Source: Doryteuthis pealeii
Taxonomy: Eukaryota; Mollusca; Cephalopoda; Myopsida; Loliginidae
Reading direction: 5' to 3'
DNA: 64,000 nt
Assembly (NCBI GenBank): GCA_023376005.1
Contig: CM042157.1
Span: 64,188,311 to 64,252,310, forward strand
The notes beneath the pieces are model-generated. The model ran no database searches, was not told where the DNA came from, and saw only the letters and a list, made by a program, of their open reading frames with translations. Position 1 is the first letter of the stretch. Each line of letters starts with the position of its first letter. The position numbers and the translations under genes were made by a program. This document shows, in pieces, positions 21,103-32,005 of this stretch.

Positions 21103-24100
21103 TAGAGATCACCAGTTCGGTCACGTGATCAGTTTAGGCCATCTTGAATAAAACGGAAATAAATATTTCCGAACTTTGTTTATCAAAAATCTTGTAAAAA
21201 ACAATTAAAGATCGTACGTACAGGGTTGTTACAAAGAAAAACAGTTAATTCAAAGATCAAATTATCCGATTGGGAAAAATGTCATCGTTATCTTAAAAAA
21301 TAAATAAACCTATCCGTATTACATGTGAAAGGGTAAATTTCAGGCCGCAATTTAGACAGAAAAGTTACATTTTATTTCCCTTTACGAGTATACCACTACA
21401 AGTATGGCTAGCTCTAATGGACAATAAATAAAACTGTTAATTTTAACGAGGGGGTTTAGGGTTGGGGTTAGGGTTAGTTTAATGGGAACTAAATAAATAA
21501 TTTGGGTTCTGTTTTTTCTAGTCACCCTGTAATATGTTTTAATTTTCCGAACCATTTGCAAGTATAGCCAAAATTTACTATTAAAATGAATAAATCTTTA
21601 AAACTTTAATATTAAAATTTACTATTAAAATGAATAAAAACTTGAAAAAAATTTAATATTAAAATTTCACAGAGAAATTGACGTTAAAAAAAAATGTTTT
21701 CGGTTTTGGTATTAATTTTTAAAATCGTAAAAAATGAAATGAAAATTTGAATATTTTTTCTAAGAGAAAAACTGATAAAATAATCAATATATACTTACTT
21801 TTTATTCTAATTGGTAGAAAAAGTTAAATAAAATAATTTTTTATGCTAAGAAAAACAAACGTTGGTTACTGAGAAGCGTCTCGTCTTTTTGTATAAAAAC
21901 AAAACAAATATGTTAGTTTTGCTCTTCCGTATATTCTAAGAATCACACATTACTATTAAACAATAAAAATTACAAATTCTTTTAAAGATATTAATATACT
22001 GCAGATCGGACCAATTTTTTAGTTCACCTGAATTCTAAAATTCATATATTTAAATATCCGTGAAAAATTCGATTTTTTCACGCAGAAAAAAAAAAAAAAT
22101 TATTTCATGCAGAAAAAAATATTTAAGTACACAAAAAGATTGAAAATCTCTTAAAAATTAATTTCTTAAAAAAAAAATTTTTTTTTGACAATTTAATAGA
22201 ATATAGTACATACCAATTAAAAAGCAAAAAAAGTTTTCAAATATTAATATTATGACATTTATTTGCACCTTTTTTAAAATTTCCGATTTCATTAATTTTT
22301 CCTTAAAAAAAACCCCAAACTACTGCGTTGTATGTTATACAATTTCTTTGATATAGTAATTCAAACTCTTATCTTTATAGAAAAAAAGTAAAAAGGTTTT
22401 CTGCCATTTTTTTATCTCATAAAATAAAATAGGGTGGATATGTAACCTGATTTCTTGGTTTGAAATTAGAAAAAGAAGGAAAGAAAAAAAAACGGAAGTT
22501 TAAATCTTCCGATCGCTTGGGTTGGAGTAGAATCAAAACAGATAGTGCGATTATAAGGCCACACAGTGATTGAAATGTCCGTATCGAAAGTAAAATCTCA
22601 AGTGGGTCAGAAGACCCCTGGGGCGAATCCACTCGAAACAGCGGTAGTTATCCTCTGATGTGCGAGACAATTGGGCGCCAGGACTGGTCGGTTGACCACG
22701 ACTTGGCTTGGATCTAACGGAAGAATTTTTTTTTTTCCACTTAAGAAAAAGATAAACTCTTTGTTTTATAGATGACCGGAAGAAATGAATTAAAGAAAAT
22801 CAAATGTATTTAAAACCACTCAAGTAACCGGAAGAGATAGCACTTAGATTAGTGAGCGGAAGTGAATTCGATTGGCTGGTTAGAACTAAAGGAGGGTGGC
22901 ACCCTTGATAAAGTGGGAGGTCCACAGAAAATTTCTGATATCTCCGTAAATCAGAATGTCCGGTTGAGATATTATTTAACTGAGACGTTTTTGACGAAAA
23001 AGCAGATGAAGATGAGATGAAGCCAAGTGTGCTCGGGGACTAGCTGACTGGGCTAGTAGAGAAGATTAATGCAAATACCGAGGGCTGACAGAAACTGACT
23101 TCAGCTAAGACCATTGAAAAACTTAGTCAACTTTACGAACTGTTTTGAACAATACCTTGCAGAGCTCTGATCGTATTCCGACCAGAAGTTATTAATTAGA
23201 GATCCATCGCTCCCACAGCCTTGAGAAATAATTGTTTGTATTCTTTTGTTTGAATATAAATGTTGTTGAGTTTTTAAAAAAGAAAAAGAGTTGTTGTTTT
23301 TTATGTGACCACTAGGCCGCTGTTAACCTTGGAAATCAGTTTCTATAGCAGATTTCTAGTCGTTTGAGATCTGAACACAACGTGGGCATTCGGCTAGACT
23401 TTCAGCAAATATAGAGACCCTGCAATCCATGGTTGATGCAGAAAATCCTATTTTGACGGCCAATTTCGGAAATTCCGCGAGCTCTTTAGCTCAGTAGCGA
23501 CCAACGGGTTATAGATAGACCTCGTAAAAAAAATACCCCTTATTATTTTAGGAAAAAACTATTTCAGATATAGAGAAAAAAAGAAAAGAAAAGAAAAAAA
23601 GAGAGGAAGAGGAGAAAAAAGAAAGAAAAAAATATAATGACCACCCAAAAAAGAAGCGCGTCCATTTCTGAAAACTGTCTCTGAAGATAAAGGTTTACTT
23701 TGAAATCGATAAGACAAATAAAACATCTTTTTGTTTTTATTTTTTATATGCATTGTAATTGTCTTCAAATCATTAATATATAATAACATACTTAACAATG
23801 CTTCAAGCAAATTACCAATTACTATTTCAGATATATTTACATCCAAAGCTAAACATTTATGGAAATTTTCGTGAAAATCAGACTATTAATTGATTTTTCA
23901 CAGAATTAAAAACAAAAAAAAACCTCTTTATCGTAACTTGTTTTTAGCTACGTTAATTTTCAGTTGATTTAACAGTGCAAAAATGAAAACATTGTTTTTC
24001 AATCATAATTTTCATTATTTCCGTAAGCTGAAAATTAAAAAAAAATCATCAAGAGTTTGTTTAATGTTTTTTCTTTCGAATGGAAAAATTTTTTCAAGAA

Positions 24101-24183
24101 AATATTAATTTTTCTGCAAGTTTCATTGTGTTAAATATAGGGGGGGGGGGGTAAATTTCACAGGGGAAAATTGGTGGTACCTA
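21103..24183 (+). mobile_element. GT-family element split by an LTR-like insertion
   Basis: The left end is diverged (TAGAGATCACCA followed by GTCACGTGATCAGTTTAGGC). The right end is typical (TTGGTGGTACCTA at 24171-24183). Without the 1073-base insertion at 22441-23513 and its target duplication the element is about 2.0 kb. It also carries a purine-rich expansion at about 23570-23640 and a piece of the telomere-like sequence at about 21440-21480. No transposase frame. Confidence 0.7.
22441..23513. mobile_element. Solo-LTR-like insertion with 4-bp target duplication
   Basis: A 1073-base block interrupts the GT element exactly between GATA (22437-22440) and GATA (23514-23517). Its ends are TGTAACC and GGTTATA, which approximates the TGTAAC..GTTACA termini of many Gypsy/BEL LTRs with one change. 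It is richer in G and C than its surroundings. An ATTGGGCGCCAGGAC motif near 22672 resembles a primer-binding-site region, but no second LTR is seen, so a deleted element is an alternative to a solo LTR. Its short ORFs are not recognisable. Confidence 0.55.
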
Positions 24184-25360
24184 GTAAATATAATGCTGGG
24201 AGAGGCAAAAAGTGAGAAAACATAACGTTTTAAAACATTGAGTTACCCCCCCCCCACACACACACACACACACCTTCAAAATCAGCAAATGAAAATGGGT
24301 CAGTTAGAGATTGTCCAAAGCAGAAATAGGAAATTTAGTTTTCAATTTAGACAAGTTACAGATATTTCTTTTTCTTTTTTTTTTTATTTAAAAAAAAAAT
24401 TATCCTTCTCTAAATTTGTTGGATTATTGGTATAAACTATAAACTAGGGTTACCAAAAAATCGTCTGCTAATGATTGTTTTTTTAAAAACGAATTAGAAG
24501 TATTGAAATCGATTATTTAAGGTCAAAACTTTGTCTAAATCGATAAGTAGTAACATAATGAGCATCATTAAAAAAGATAAATAGTATTACATATGCAATT
24601 TATTTATTTAATACATTTTAAACATTAAATTTCCTTCAAATTGTGATGAATTAATGGTGTCGAATTTATTTTGAATTATCATATTAAATCATTTTTTAAG
24701 AATATTTTAAAAATACTCATAAACATTTCTTTTTAGAAATAAATAAAACGTTACTTTAGATACTTATTTATTAAATATTACTGAAATCTTACTCAACCAT
24801 TTTTAACTTTTAACCAAGTAAATCCGTTTTTTGCATGAGAAAAAATGAAATAAATATTAGTTTTCAGTTGTTCCGGTCAAATCAAAATTATACTGATATT
24901 CAAAAATTGACTTCTACTTTTAGTATGGAGTTCTGTTAATGTAATAATATTGTTATACTTTTTTTTCTTGTTTGGAAAAGGGATTTTATTTTGGACCAAT
25001 ATTTGTTCTTATATCAAATTACTTTTGATTAATTTAGTTTAATTTATCAATTAAATTACATTTAATTTATTCAATTTATCTTATCAATTAATTTAAAATA
25101 AATCTAAATTCCATTTGAATTATTTTATATCTGAGCTAGTAAAAATTTATGAATACATACTTACCTCTCTAATAAAAAAACCTATTTTCCCCCCTTAAAT
25201 TAACTTTTTTTTTGTTCCTTGACATTATATAGTTACCTCTTTAATTATATATGTATTATTTATATGTTAACTTTATATTATTCTTTATATTATTCTTTTC
25301 CCTGAAATTTATCTAATGGGTTTTCTATAATATATTGAAATTTTATATTATTATCTTCGG
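24184..25360. other. Non-coding, partial Y and unit fragments
   Basis: The (C)n(CA)n tract at about 24246-24273 and the following 150 bases match about 55670-55860. A short inverted Y fragment lies at about 24470-24610. The rest is AT-rich without recognisable content. Confidence 0.5.
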
Positions 25361-25987
25361 TCTACACTGGGACTTATGCCCCTATGGGGACTGTCACCGA
25401 CACAGCAGCAGCAATCATCATCATGGTCACGTGGCGATTCCTATAAAAAGTAATGTCACTAGTAATTCTTCCTCTTTTTAGTTGCAACCCTTCTGAGGGC
25501 TCACTGCTGGGTTTGGCCCTTTACGTGTCCCTCTTTTTGGTTGATATCCTTCTGACTGCTACTACAGGTAAGGGCTTTGCTCTATCTCTCCCTACGAACT
25601 TAGCTTACGGATAGAAAAACCCACGACGGACTTCTACCATTCCCGGCTTTTTAAGAGAGATTGCTATCTTTGACCCATGAAGGCTGACAGCAAATTACCT
25701 TTTATCACCAGGATAACAGCTAAGGGAGCCGACGAGATAATTGCAACACCGGACAAGCTTCACACTTTGTTACCACTGCAGTCGATAGGCTGCTAGCAGA
25801 ACTAAACTTTTGCAACCTAAACAACCCCACAACCAATTAATTACGGCTTACCCAGAACGGTGCTGTAACTAAAACTCAACTAAATAATAACACAATGGCT
25901 GATACTTAACGAGGAGGTGCTGCTAAGTTCTAAAAAAGTTATTAAACCTCGGGTTGCTTGTCCAAACTAAACCAGAACTATATATTC
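25361..25987. other. GC-richer unrecognised block
   Basis: It has no second copy in the window and a more balanced composition than its flanks. It contains two about 60-base tandem half-repeats (25466-25560) and a splice-like pair (TTTTTAG near 25482 and TACAG/GTAAGG near 25567) bounding a short open frame with hydrophobic residues. I cannot name it. It may be retroelement LTR sequence or part of a host gene. Confidence 0.3.
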
Positions 25988-26005
25988 ACACAGAAGTAGA
26001 GCATA

Positions 26006-26052
<47 letters not shown>

Positions 26053-26107
26053 TATATATATATATATACACACACAAATAGAGCATATATATATATACAC
26101 AAGTAGA

Positions 26108-26144
<37 letters not shown>

Positions 26145-26214
26145 AGTAGAGCGGATATATATATATACACAGACACACAAGTAAAGCAGATATATATATA
26201 TATATATACCTCAG
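25988..26214. repeat. Compound (TA)n / AAGTAGAGC minisatellite
   Basis: Five imperfect units of about 40-50 bases, each with ACACAAGTAGAGC (or a close variant) followed by a (TA)n run of different length. It produces spurious frames rich in Tyr and Ile. Confidence 0.9.
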
Positions 26215-26530
26215 ATGTTGCATGTAAAGACTGTCCCTAAAGATGCACTTTCTTCTAGACTTCTTGGCTTCATGGTGTTGTGTCAGGTTGATCTCTGCGC
26301 AAAATTTTCAGTTGGAAGGCGTAATGCCAAAGCACCTGAGATCATTCTTGCAGACATCCTTAAATTGCAGCCGGGGGCCACCAATCTCTTTTACTAGATG
26401 AAAGCTCTACATAGAGGATGTCCCTCAGGATTTGTCCATCACCCATCTGGCGGACATGCCCAAGCCAGGGGAGATGACACTGTCTCAGTAGAGAACACAA
26501 GCTGAGAAATTGTGCTCTCTCTACAATCGC
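26215..26530 (-). pseudogene. LINE ORF2 C-terminal fragment, decayed
   Basis: On the minus strand the translation runs WLGHVRQMGDGQILRDILY and, after a frame change, FKDVCKNDLRCFGITPSN. This is the same C-terminal region of LINE ORF2 as at 6125-6560 but from a different subfamily. Stops and one frameshift make it inactive. Confidence 0.75.
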
Positions 26531-27780
26531 TGTGTTAGTGATTTTTATATATTATTTTCTACTTGGAATTTATTTATAATTTCCCCAACATTTTCTTGAT
26601 GAGGAAAGTGAGAGATATAACTGCCGCGGGTCTTAGTGGAAAGAAAACGCTCAACACCTCATACTGATGTGATCAAGTTTATTTAATAAACAATAGAAAC
26701 TGTACAAACGAAGAAATAGATGAATTTCAAATTCAATGAAAGATAACATTTCAATAAAACATACTAAAGAAATGGACACGCAGTGTCTTATACATATTCT
26801 TACCATATTGTCTCTTTGATGAGCAGTAGTAAACTAAATAGGGTTTGTATATGGGCTATGTTTCCGTTACCCATTTCCACTTTGAATCCTATATTTGGAA
26901 GTGAAGTTAAGGGGTCAGCAGCAACTGATAAAATAGGATTTATAAAAATCAACTCACTTATTCTAACACTAGATATTGTGGTGGTAGTTAAATTGGCATA
27001 TAAAAATACTTATATGAAAATAAAGTATAGCTAACAGGTCAATTTAGAGACTGTTAAAAGACCAACCACAGTATTGACACTCAGTGTTTTTATAACTTAC
27101 TAGACTTTCAACCGACTGTCTCCTCTGAGGAATTATCACAATTCTTTATCTATTCTAAATCTCTAGTTTATTTTAATGGTCCATCTGACTTCCTATTGAC
27201 ACCTATACATACATACACATGCACCCAACTGTATCGTTCAGCATGTGTAGTGTCATACAATGACCAAGTTGTATATAGGCCTTCTCTAATGTGTCTGCTG
27301 TAGCTTAATTACTATCGTCTATGGGGAATTTGGGGATTGAAAATCAAACGGTATTCAGATTTCTGGAGAAAGAGAGGAAAAAGAAATTAAAAAAAAAGAG
27401 AGGTTAAAGGTTGAAATTCAATTGACCGACCAATGACCCCAGAATTAAAGTTAAATATAAAACTGGAAGTTTTAGTTTCTGTGAAGGAGTGAAAGTGACC
27501 CTCCCACCCCTGGGACGACAAAGAACAGGAAAATCGGTCTTTATCAGAGGCAGACTGGGGCTTTCTGGGTTCCCCCATATGGGTTTCGCATAGTAGTAAC
27601 GAACATGAATTACGATAGAATAATTTGACCTCATCCTCTCTCTCTCTGAAAAAGAACCCATGAGCATAGAAAGGAATAAACGACCCCTTTGTGACTATAC
27701 GACTTGCATATGCTTTTTCTGACTACTACTATTGTGTATGTTGTTTCTGAACTAGTGATGACTACTACAACTGAACAAGA
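26531..27780. other. Downstream flank of array A, non-coding
   Basis: Blocks match 55855-56150, 57180-57500 and 43560-44290, so this is shared unit sequence lying 3' of the zinc-finger genes. The plus-strand frame at 26783-27034 (MSSSKLNRVCIWAMFPLPI) is partly kept at 57280-57490 but with stops there, so it is probably an old repeat rather than a gene. Confidence 0.55.
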
Positions 27781-28300
27781 AGAGGATTTGGAATTGAGAA
27801 GTAAAGGGACAATAAAGTTAAGATTTATATAACAAGAAAAAGAATAATAAGAAGCTAAATATTTAAAAAGGATGCGTTTAAAAAAAGGAAGAAGAGAGGC
27901 CTTTAAGAAGGACAGTTAAGATTTATATAAAAAGAGAAAGAAGAAGAAAAAGAAGAAGAGGAAGAAGAAAGGGTGGAGGAGATAAGACTTTAAGTGAAGA
28001 AGATAAAGATTTAAAAGGAAGTAAAGGGTTTAATAATAATAATGATAATTATAAGAAGAAGAAAAGAAGAAAAAAGAAGAAAAAAGAAGAAAAAGAAAAA
28101 GGAAAAGAAAAAAAAAAAAAGAAGAAAAAGAAGAAAAAAGAAAAAAAAAAGAAAAGAAAAAAGAAGAAGAAGAAAAAGGAGAAAAAGAAGAAGAAGAAAA
28201 AGAAGAAAGGGTGGAGGAGATAAGACTTTAAAGTGAAGAAGATAAAGATTTAAAGGGAAGTAAAGGGTTTAATAATAATAATAATAATAATAGTTATAAG
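27781..28300 (+). repeat. Long (GAA/AAG)n polypurine tract
   Basis: More than 400 bases almost entirely A and G on the plus strand. An about 80-base segment (GAAAGGGTGGAGGAGATAAG and following) occurs both at 27967-28040 and at 28206-28285, flanking the purest part. A (TAA)n tract closes the region. Array B lacks it (near 44290-44300). The lysine-rich frame at 28042-28236 is not a gene. Confidence 0.9.
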
Positions 28301-28393
28301 ACTAGACTTGAATTTGGTCCTATGCAACATCTGCATGTGAATTTTCAATACTTAATGTTAAATTGCTGATTCATATACACCACAAGAAAATAA

Positions 28394-29593
28394 CTATTTT
28401 CCCTTGTGTGCTTTCAAGTGGCTTTGTAAACTGCATCTCTGGGAATATGCTGTTCCACATATATTACAAGAAAATGGTTTCTCTCCTGTGTGTGTTCGCA
28501 TATGATTTTTTAAAGTGGACTTCTGTGAAAATGAGGTTCCACATATTTCACAAGGAAACGGTTTCTCTCCAGTGTGTGTTCGCATGTGACTTTTTAAATC
28601 AAACCTGCGTGAAAATGCTGTTCCACACACATTGCAAGAAAATGGCTTCTCTCCAGTGTGTATTTGCATATGCCGTTTCATATAGGCACTTCTTGAAAAT
28701 CGTGTTCCACACACTTCACAAGAAAATGGTTTCTCTCCAGTGTGAGTTCGCATGTGATTTTTTAAATGGGAACTCTGTAAAAATGCTGATCCACACATTA
28801 TACAAGAGAATGGTTTCTCTCCAGTGTGTGTTTTAATGTGTGATCTTAAAGTAGATTTCATTGAAAATGCTGACCCACAAACTTCACAAGAATATGGTTT
28901 TTCTCCAGTATGTGTCCGCATGTGTGCTTGTAAAGTAGATTTCATTGAAAATGCTGATCCACAAACTTCACAAGAATATGGTTTCTCTCCAGTATGTGTG
29001 TACATGTGTCTTTTTAAATGAGAGTTAAGAAAAAAGGCTGATCCACAAACTTCACAAGAATATGGTTTCTCTCCAGTGTGTGTTTTCATGTGTGTTCTTA
29101 AAGAAGATCTCGCTAAAAATGCTGATCCACAAACTTCACAAGAATATGGTTTCTCTCCAGTGTGTGTGTACATGTGGCTTTTTAAATGAGAGCTATAAAA
29201 AAAGGCGGATTCACAAACTGTACAAGAATATCGTTTTTCTCCAGTATGTGTCCGCATGTGTTTTTCTAAAGTATTTTTCATTGAAAATTTTGATCCACAA
29301 ACTTCACAAGAATATGGTTTCTCTCCAGTGTGTGTGTACATATGGATTTTTAAACGAGACATAAGTAAAAAAGCTGATCCACAAACTTCACAAGAATATG
29401 GTTTCTCTCCAGTGTGTGTTCCCATGTGATTTTTCAGAGTATCCTTTCGTGAGAATGATGATCCACAGATTTCACAAGAATATGGTTTCTCTCCAGTGTG
29501 TGTCCGCAGGTGTGTTGTTAGACCAGATCTACTTGAAAATGCTGATCCACAGATTTCACATGAATATGGTTTCTCTCCTGTGTGTGTTTGCAT
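28394..29593 (-). CDS. C2H2 zinc-finger protein A, 14 fingers, intact
   Basis: A protein of 399 residues consisting only of 14 consecutive 28-residue C2H2 fingers (C-x2-C-x12-H-x3-H) joined by THTGEKP(Y/F)SC linkers. Each finger would bind one zinc and contact about three base pairs, so a nuclear DNA-binding role is likely. There is no KRAB, BTB, SCAN or other effector domain in the window. The first methionine lies in what was the linker of an older finger: an in-frame TAG sits 18 bases upstream (29609-29611), before [13 protein letters not shown]. The last finger ends HLKAHKGK and a stop. Fingers 10 to 14 are the best conserved with B and C; fingers 1 to 9 differ at helix positions. It is the only uninterrupted array here. 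A start in a spliced upstream exon would require skipping the relic segment. Confidence 0.9.
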   Translation of the reverse strand: MQTHTGEKPYSCEICGSAFSSRSGLTTHLRTHTGEKPYSCEICGSSFSRKDTLKNHMGTHTGEKPYSCEVCGSAFLLMSRLKIHMYTHTGEKPYSCEVCGSKFSMKNTLEKHMRTHTGEKRYSCTVCESAFFYSSHLKSHMYTHTGEKPYSCEVCGSAFLARSSLRTHMKTHTGEKPYSCEVCGSAFFLNSHLKRHMYTHTGEKPYSCEVCGSAFSMKSTLQAHMRTHTGEKPYSCEVCGSAFSMKSTLRSHIKTHTGEKPFSCIMCGSAFLQSSHLKNHMRTHTGEKPFSCEVCGTRFSRSAYMKRHMQIHTGEKPFSCNVCGTAFSRRFDLKSHMRTHTGEKPFPCEICGTSFSQKSTLKNHMRTHTGEKPFSCNICGTAYSQRCSLQSHLKAHKGK

Positions 29594-29791
29594 ATTGCTT
29601 TTTAAAAACTATTCAGTAACAATGCTGACACTAAAGTTTAAAAAGAATATGGCTTCTCTCTAGTGTGTGTTCACATGTACCTTTTCTGTTTGTGTGCTTT
29701 ACATTTCTTGATCAAACAGTCAAAAAGCTGATCTAGACCCTTCACAAAAGTAGGGATTCACCATGCTGTGAGTTTGGCTGTGTACTTATTC
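29594..29791 (-). other. 5' part of the array A exon with relic fingers and 3' splice site
   Basis: Going down the minus strand, TTTTTTTCTTCATTCACAG marks a strong acceptor at 29792, followed by the exon start GAATAAGTACACAGCC. A short frame then reads MVNPYFCEGSRSAF and stops. It looks like a finger that lost its second cysteine. A second damaged finger lies between this and the start codon. The same arrangement is present upstream of B and C, so it is old and was probably retained as a 5' untranslated region. Confidence 0.6.
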
Positions 29792-30094
29792 CTGTGAATG
29801 AAGAAAAAAACATTATTAAAGAAAGCAGGAGAAAATTATAACTCAGTTTATCTCAATTAATTTTGATCTTTCATCCAACTGATTCCAGTGAATGAAACCA
29901 ACTAATCAAGAAATCTAATGTACATTCCATGAAATGATTATTATTAAATTGGAATACTTGAATTGAGTTCATCATTAGATAAACCAAAAAGGGTTGATGC
30001 CAACAATCCAACCAAGAAACATAATGTAGGTAGTATCAAATGATTATCATTAAATATCAACCAACCAAGCAACTATCCAACCGAAACTAAATGA
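29792..30094 (-). other. Putative intron upstream of array A
   Basis: AT-rich, homologous to 45854-46060 (before the LTR) and 60978-61260. No ORF. Confidence 0.5.
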
Positions 30095-30465
30095 AGAAAA
30101 CTCTTAATTCAAACCCCTTACCAGTTAGTAAAAAGTAAAGAATATGAAACTCTCTACCTAGGATAAAGAAAACTCTTAATTCAAACTCCTTGTCATTGAG
30201 ACGGTATCTCTTTGGCCAAGTTGCCAAATAAGGAGTTTGTAAATGCAACTCTTTGTCTAGGATAAAGAAAACTCTTAAGTCAAAAACCTTATCAGTGAGA
30301 CTGTTTCTCTGGCAGAGTTCTAAAATAAGGAGCTTGTGTCCCAAAGTATATACAACTCTATCCTTACTAGATTAGTTAATAAATAGACTTGTTAGTAAAT
30401 AGTAAAGTATATGCAACTTAGTAAAGGCCACTTCTTTCAGAAAACTTTTAATTCAAATGCCTTAC
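30095..30465 (-). repeat. Tandem exon-like repeats, about 3-4 units
   Basis: Degenerate units of roughly 80-150 bases with shared blocks (AACTCTTAATTCAAA, CAGTGAGAC, GGCAGAGTT, GATAAAGAA on the plus strand). On the minus strand each contains a CTCA(C/T)TG(G/A)TAAGG-type motif, matching the 5' splice site of the neighbouring exon candidate. The counterpart is at 61262-61532. Confidence 0.65.
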
Positions 30466-30606
30466 CAATGAGACAGGCTAACTTTCTTCGGCAGAGTTGT
30501 AAAATCAGAAGCTGATTTTTCTAATGTAGTTCAATATTGTGTCCAATGTTCTTTAAACTTTCTTTCAGTGTTGTGAAAATGTCTTTTCAAATTTCAAAAT
30601 TGATAT
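30466..30606 (-). other. Candidate non-coding exon upstream of array A
   Basis: On the minus strand a 141-base segment is bounded by a good acceptor (TTCTTCTTCTTTTACAG at 30607) and a good donor (CATTG/GTAAGG at 30466/30465). The same borders occur at 61533-61736 in unit C. It has stops in the relevant frames, so it would be 5' untranslated. The site pair is seen; use in a transcript is inferred. Confidence 0.45.
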
Positions 30607-31630
30607 CTGTAAAAGAAGAAGAAATATTATCAAAGAAATCAAGAAACTCATTCATTATTTTCAATGACAGTGTTTCTTTGGCAGAGTCGCAAAATAAGAT
30701 CCCCTGTACAAATTTCTTGTTAAATTTTTTTTTTTTTTGAATAAAAATGAATTTTACATTTTTAGAAAGATAATTCAATGACAATAAGAATCAACACCCA
30801 AATATAAAGAGAAAGTACTTCCCATTGATCCATTAATAGATAATCTTGAGAAAATTGTAAAAACAAAAAGGCTGCTATAACTATTGTTAGTTTCGTCTGT
30901 TTAATGTCGTTCATAATAGTGAGTTTGAGATTATTTTTCATTTTATTTCCCCATTCTGTGTTTTACGCTATTATCCCAACGAGGATCATTCATTTCTTTT
31001 CTCGTTTCAAAGAGAAAGAAAAAGATTGTTTTGTAAATAAAAGTCCCCTCCCTAGACCCCCCTCGCCCATCCTCAATAAGTAAAAAAAAAAAAAATTGAT
31101 TCTGATATGGTTTGGTAGTAGGAAATTTGAAACTTAAGTCTCATAAATAAGAAAAAAAATTTTTTTTTATTCTTCTAAATTTTTTGTTTATTTCTAAGGA
31201 ATTTTATATTAAAAGTTCTTGTCTGGATTGATTAAAATTTATAAAATGTAAAATAAGCACTCATCGTATAGCAAAATTGTATTTATTTAATTAAAGAAGT
31301 ATTGAATTAAAAATAATGAGTATACAATTATTGGTCTTTATAAACAAAAATATTGAAAATGTTTGAATTAAAAATTGTCATCATCTTTTTAATGGAAGTA
31401 TGTAGGGGACATAATATTCTATTCTTGTTTCGATATCAGCTGTTGTGAAAAAGTCTCGCCTTTTATAATATTTGTTAAATATGAAGGCCTATAGCTACTT
31501 GACATGGTGTGGGTTAGTGGATTCATACTGTTAGTAAAAATGAGAACACAAGACGTATTCTAATAGAGGTACAATACACACTTTGGAACACACTGGTTTA
31601 CTTCACAGAACAGAATGATACAAGGAACAC
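30607..31630. other. Upstream flank of array A
   Basis: Homologous to 61737-62671 in unit C up to the point where both are met by a GT element. It probably contains the promoter of the zinc-finger gene, but I cannot point to it. Poly-T/A runs lie near 30730 and 31080. Confidence 0.5.
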
Positions 31631-32005
31631 TAGGTACTATCAAAATATGTCATGTGATCAATTTAGACCATATTGAAGGAAGAAATGTAAATACTTTTGA
31701 ACTTTGTTTTTTAAATCTAGAAAAAAAAGAAATAATGAACATAAAGAGTTTTACAAAGTATAACAGTTAATTCAAAGATCAAATTATTCGATTGGGAAAA
31801 AATTACTCGCCGTTATCTTGAAAAATAAGTAAAAGTCCGTTTTTTTACAACAGGTTCAGTTTCTTTATCGATATTTATTTTAGCAGAATTCTGAATTCAT
31901 AGTTCTTTTACCAAAAAGCTCTCGCATCAACACTTTTTAAAATCTTCTGACATAATTATTCAGACTCTTATCTTTATAGAAAAAAAGTAAAAATAATTTT
32001 TTGGT
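31631..32005 (+). mobile_element. GT-family left half, truncated
   Basis: Starts TAGGTACTATCAAAATATG with GTCATGTGATCAATTTAGACC. It is inserted at the same place as the element at 62672 in unit C, so the insertion is older than the duplication of the arrays. The right half is lost at about 32005. Confidence 0.7.

Noticed and set aside
25967..26223. Tyr/Ile-rich small proteins
   Set aside because: They are translations of (TA)n repeats.
26783..27034. 83-codon ORF partly shared with 57280-57490
   Set aside because: The shared part has stops in the second copy and no recognisable domain.
28042..28236. Lysine-rich basic protein
   Set aside because: It is a translation of the polypurine tract.
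28363..29619. Long plus-strand ORFs opposite array A (similar ones at 44372-45815 and 59203-60863)
   Set aside because: They are antisense readings of the 84-base finger repeat; the repeated MVSLQCVF pattern is the reverse strand of the linker and ligand codons.
30087..30344. 85-codon minus-strand ORF with repeated FELRVFFIL
   Set aside because: It follows the tandem exon-like repeat and is not open in unit C.
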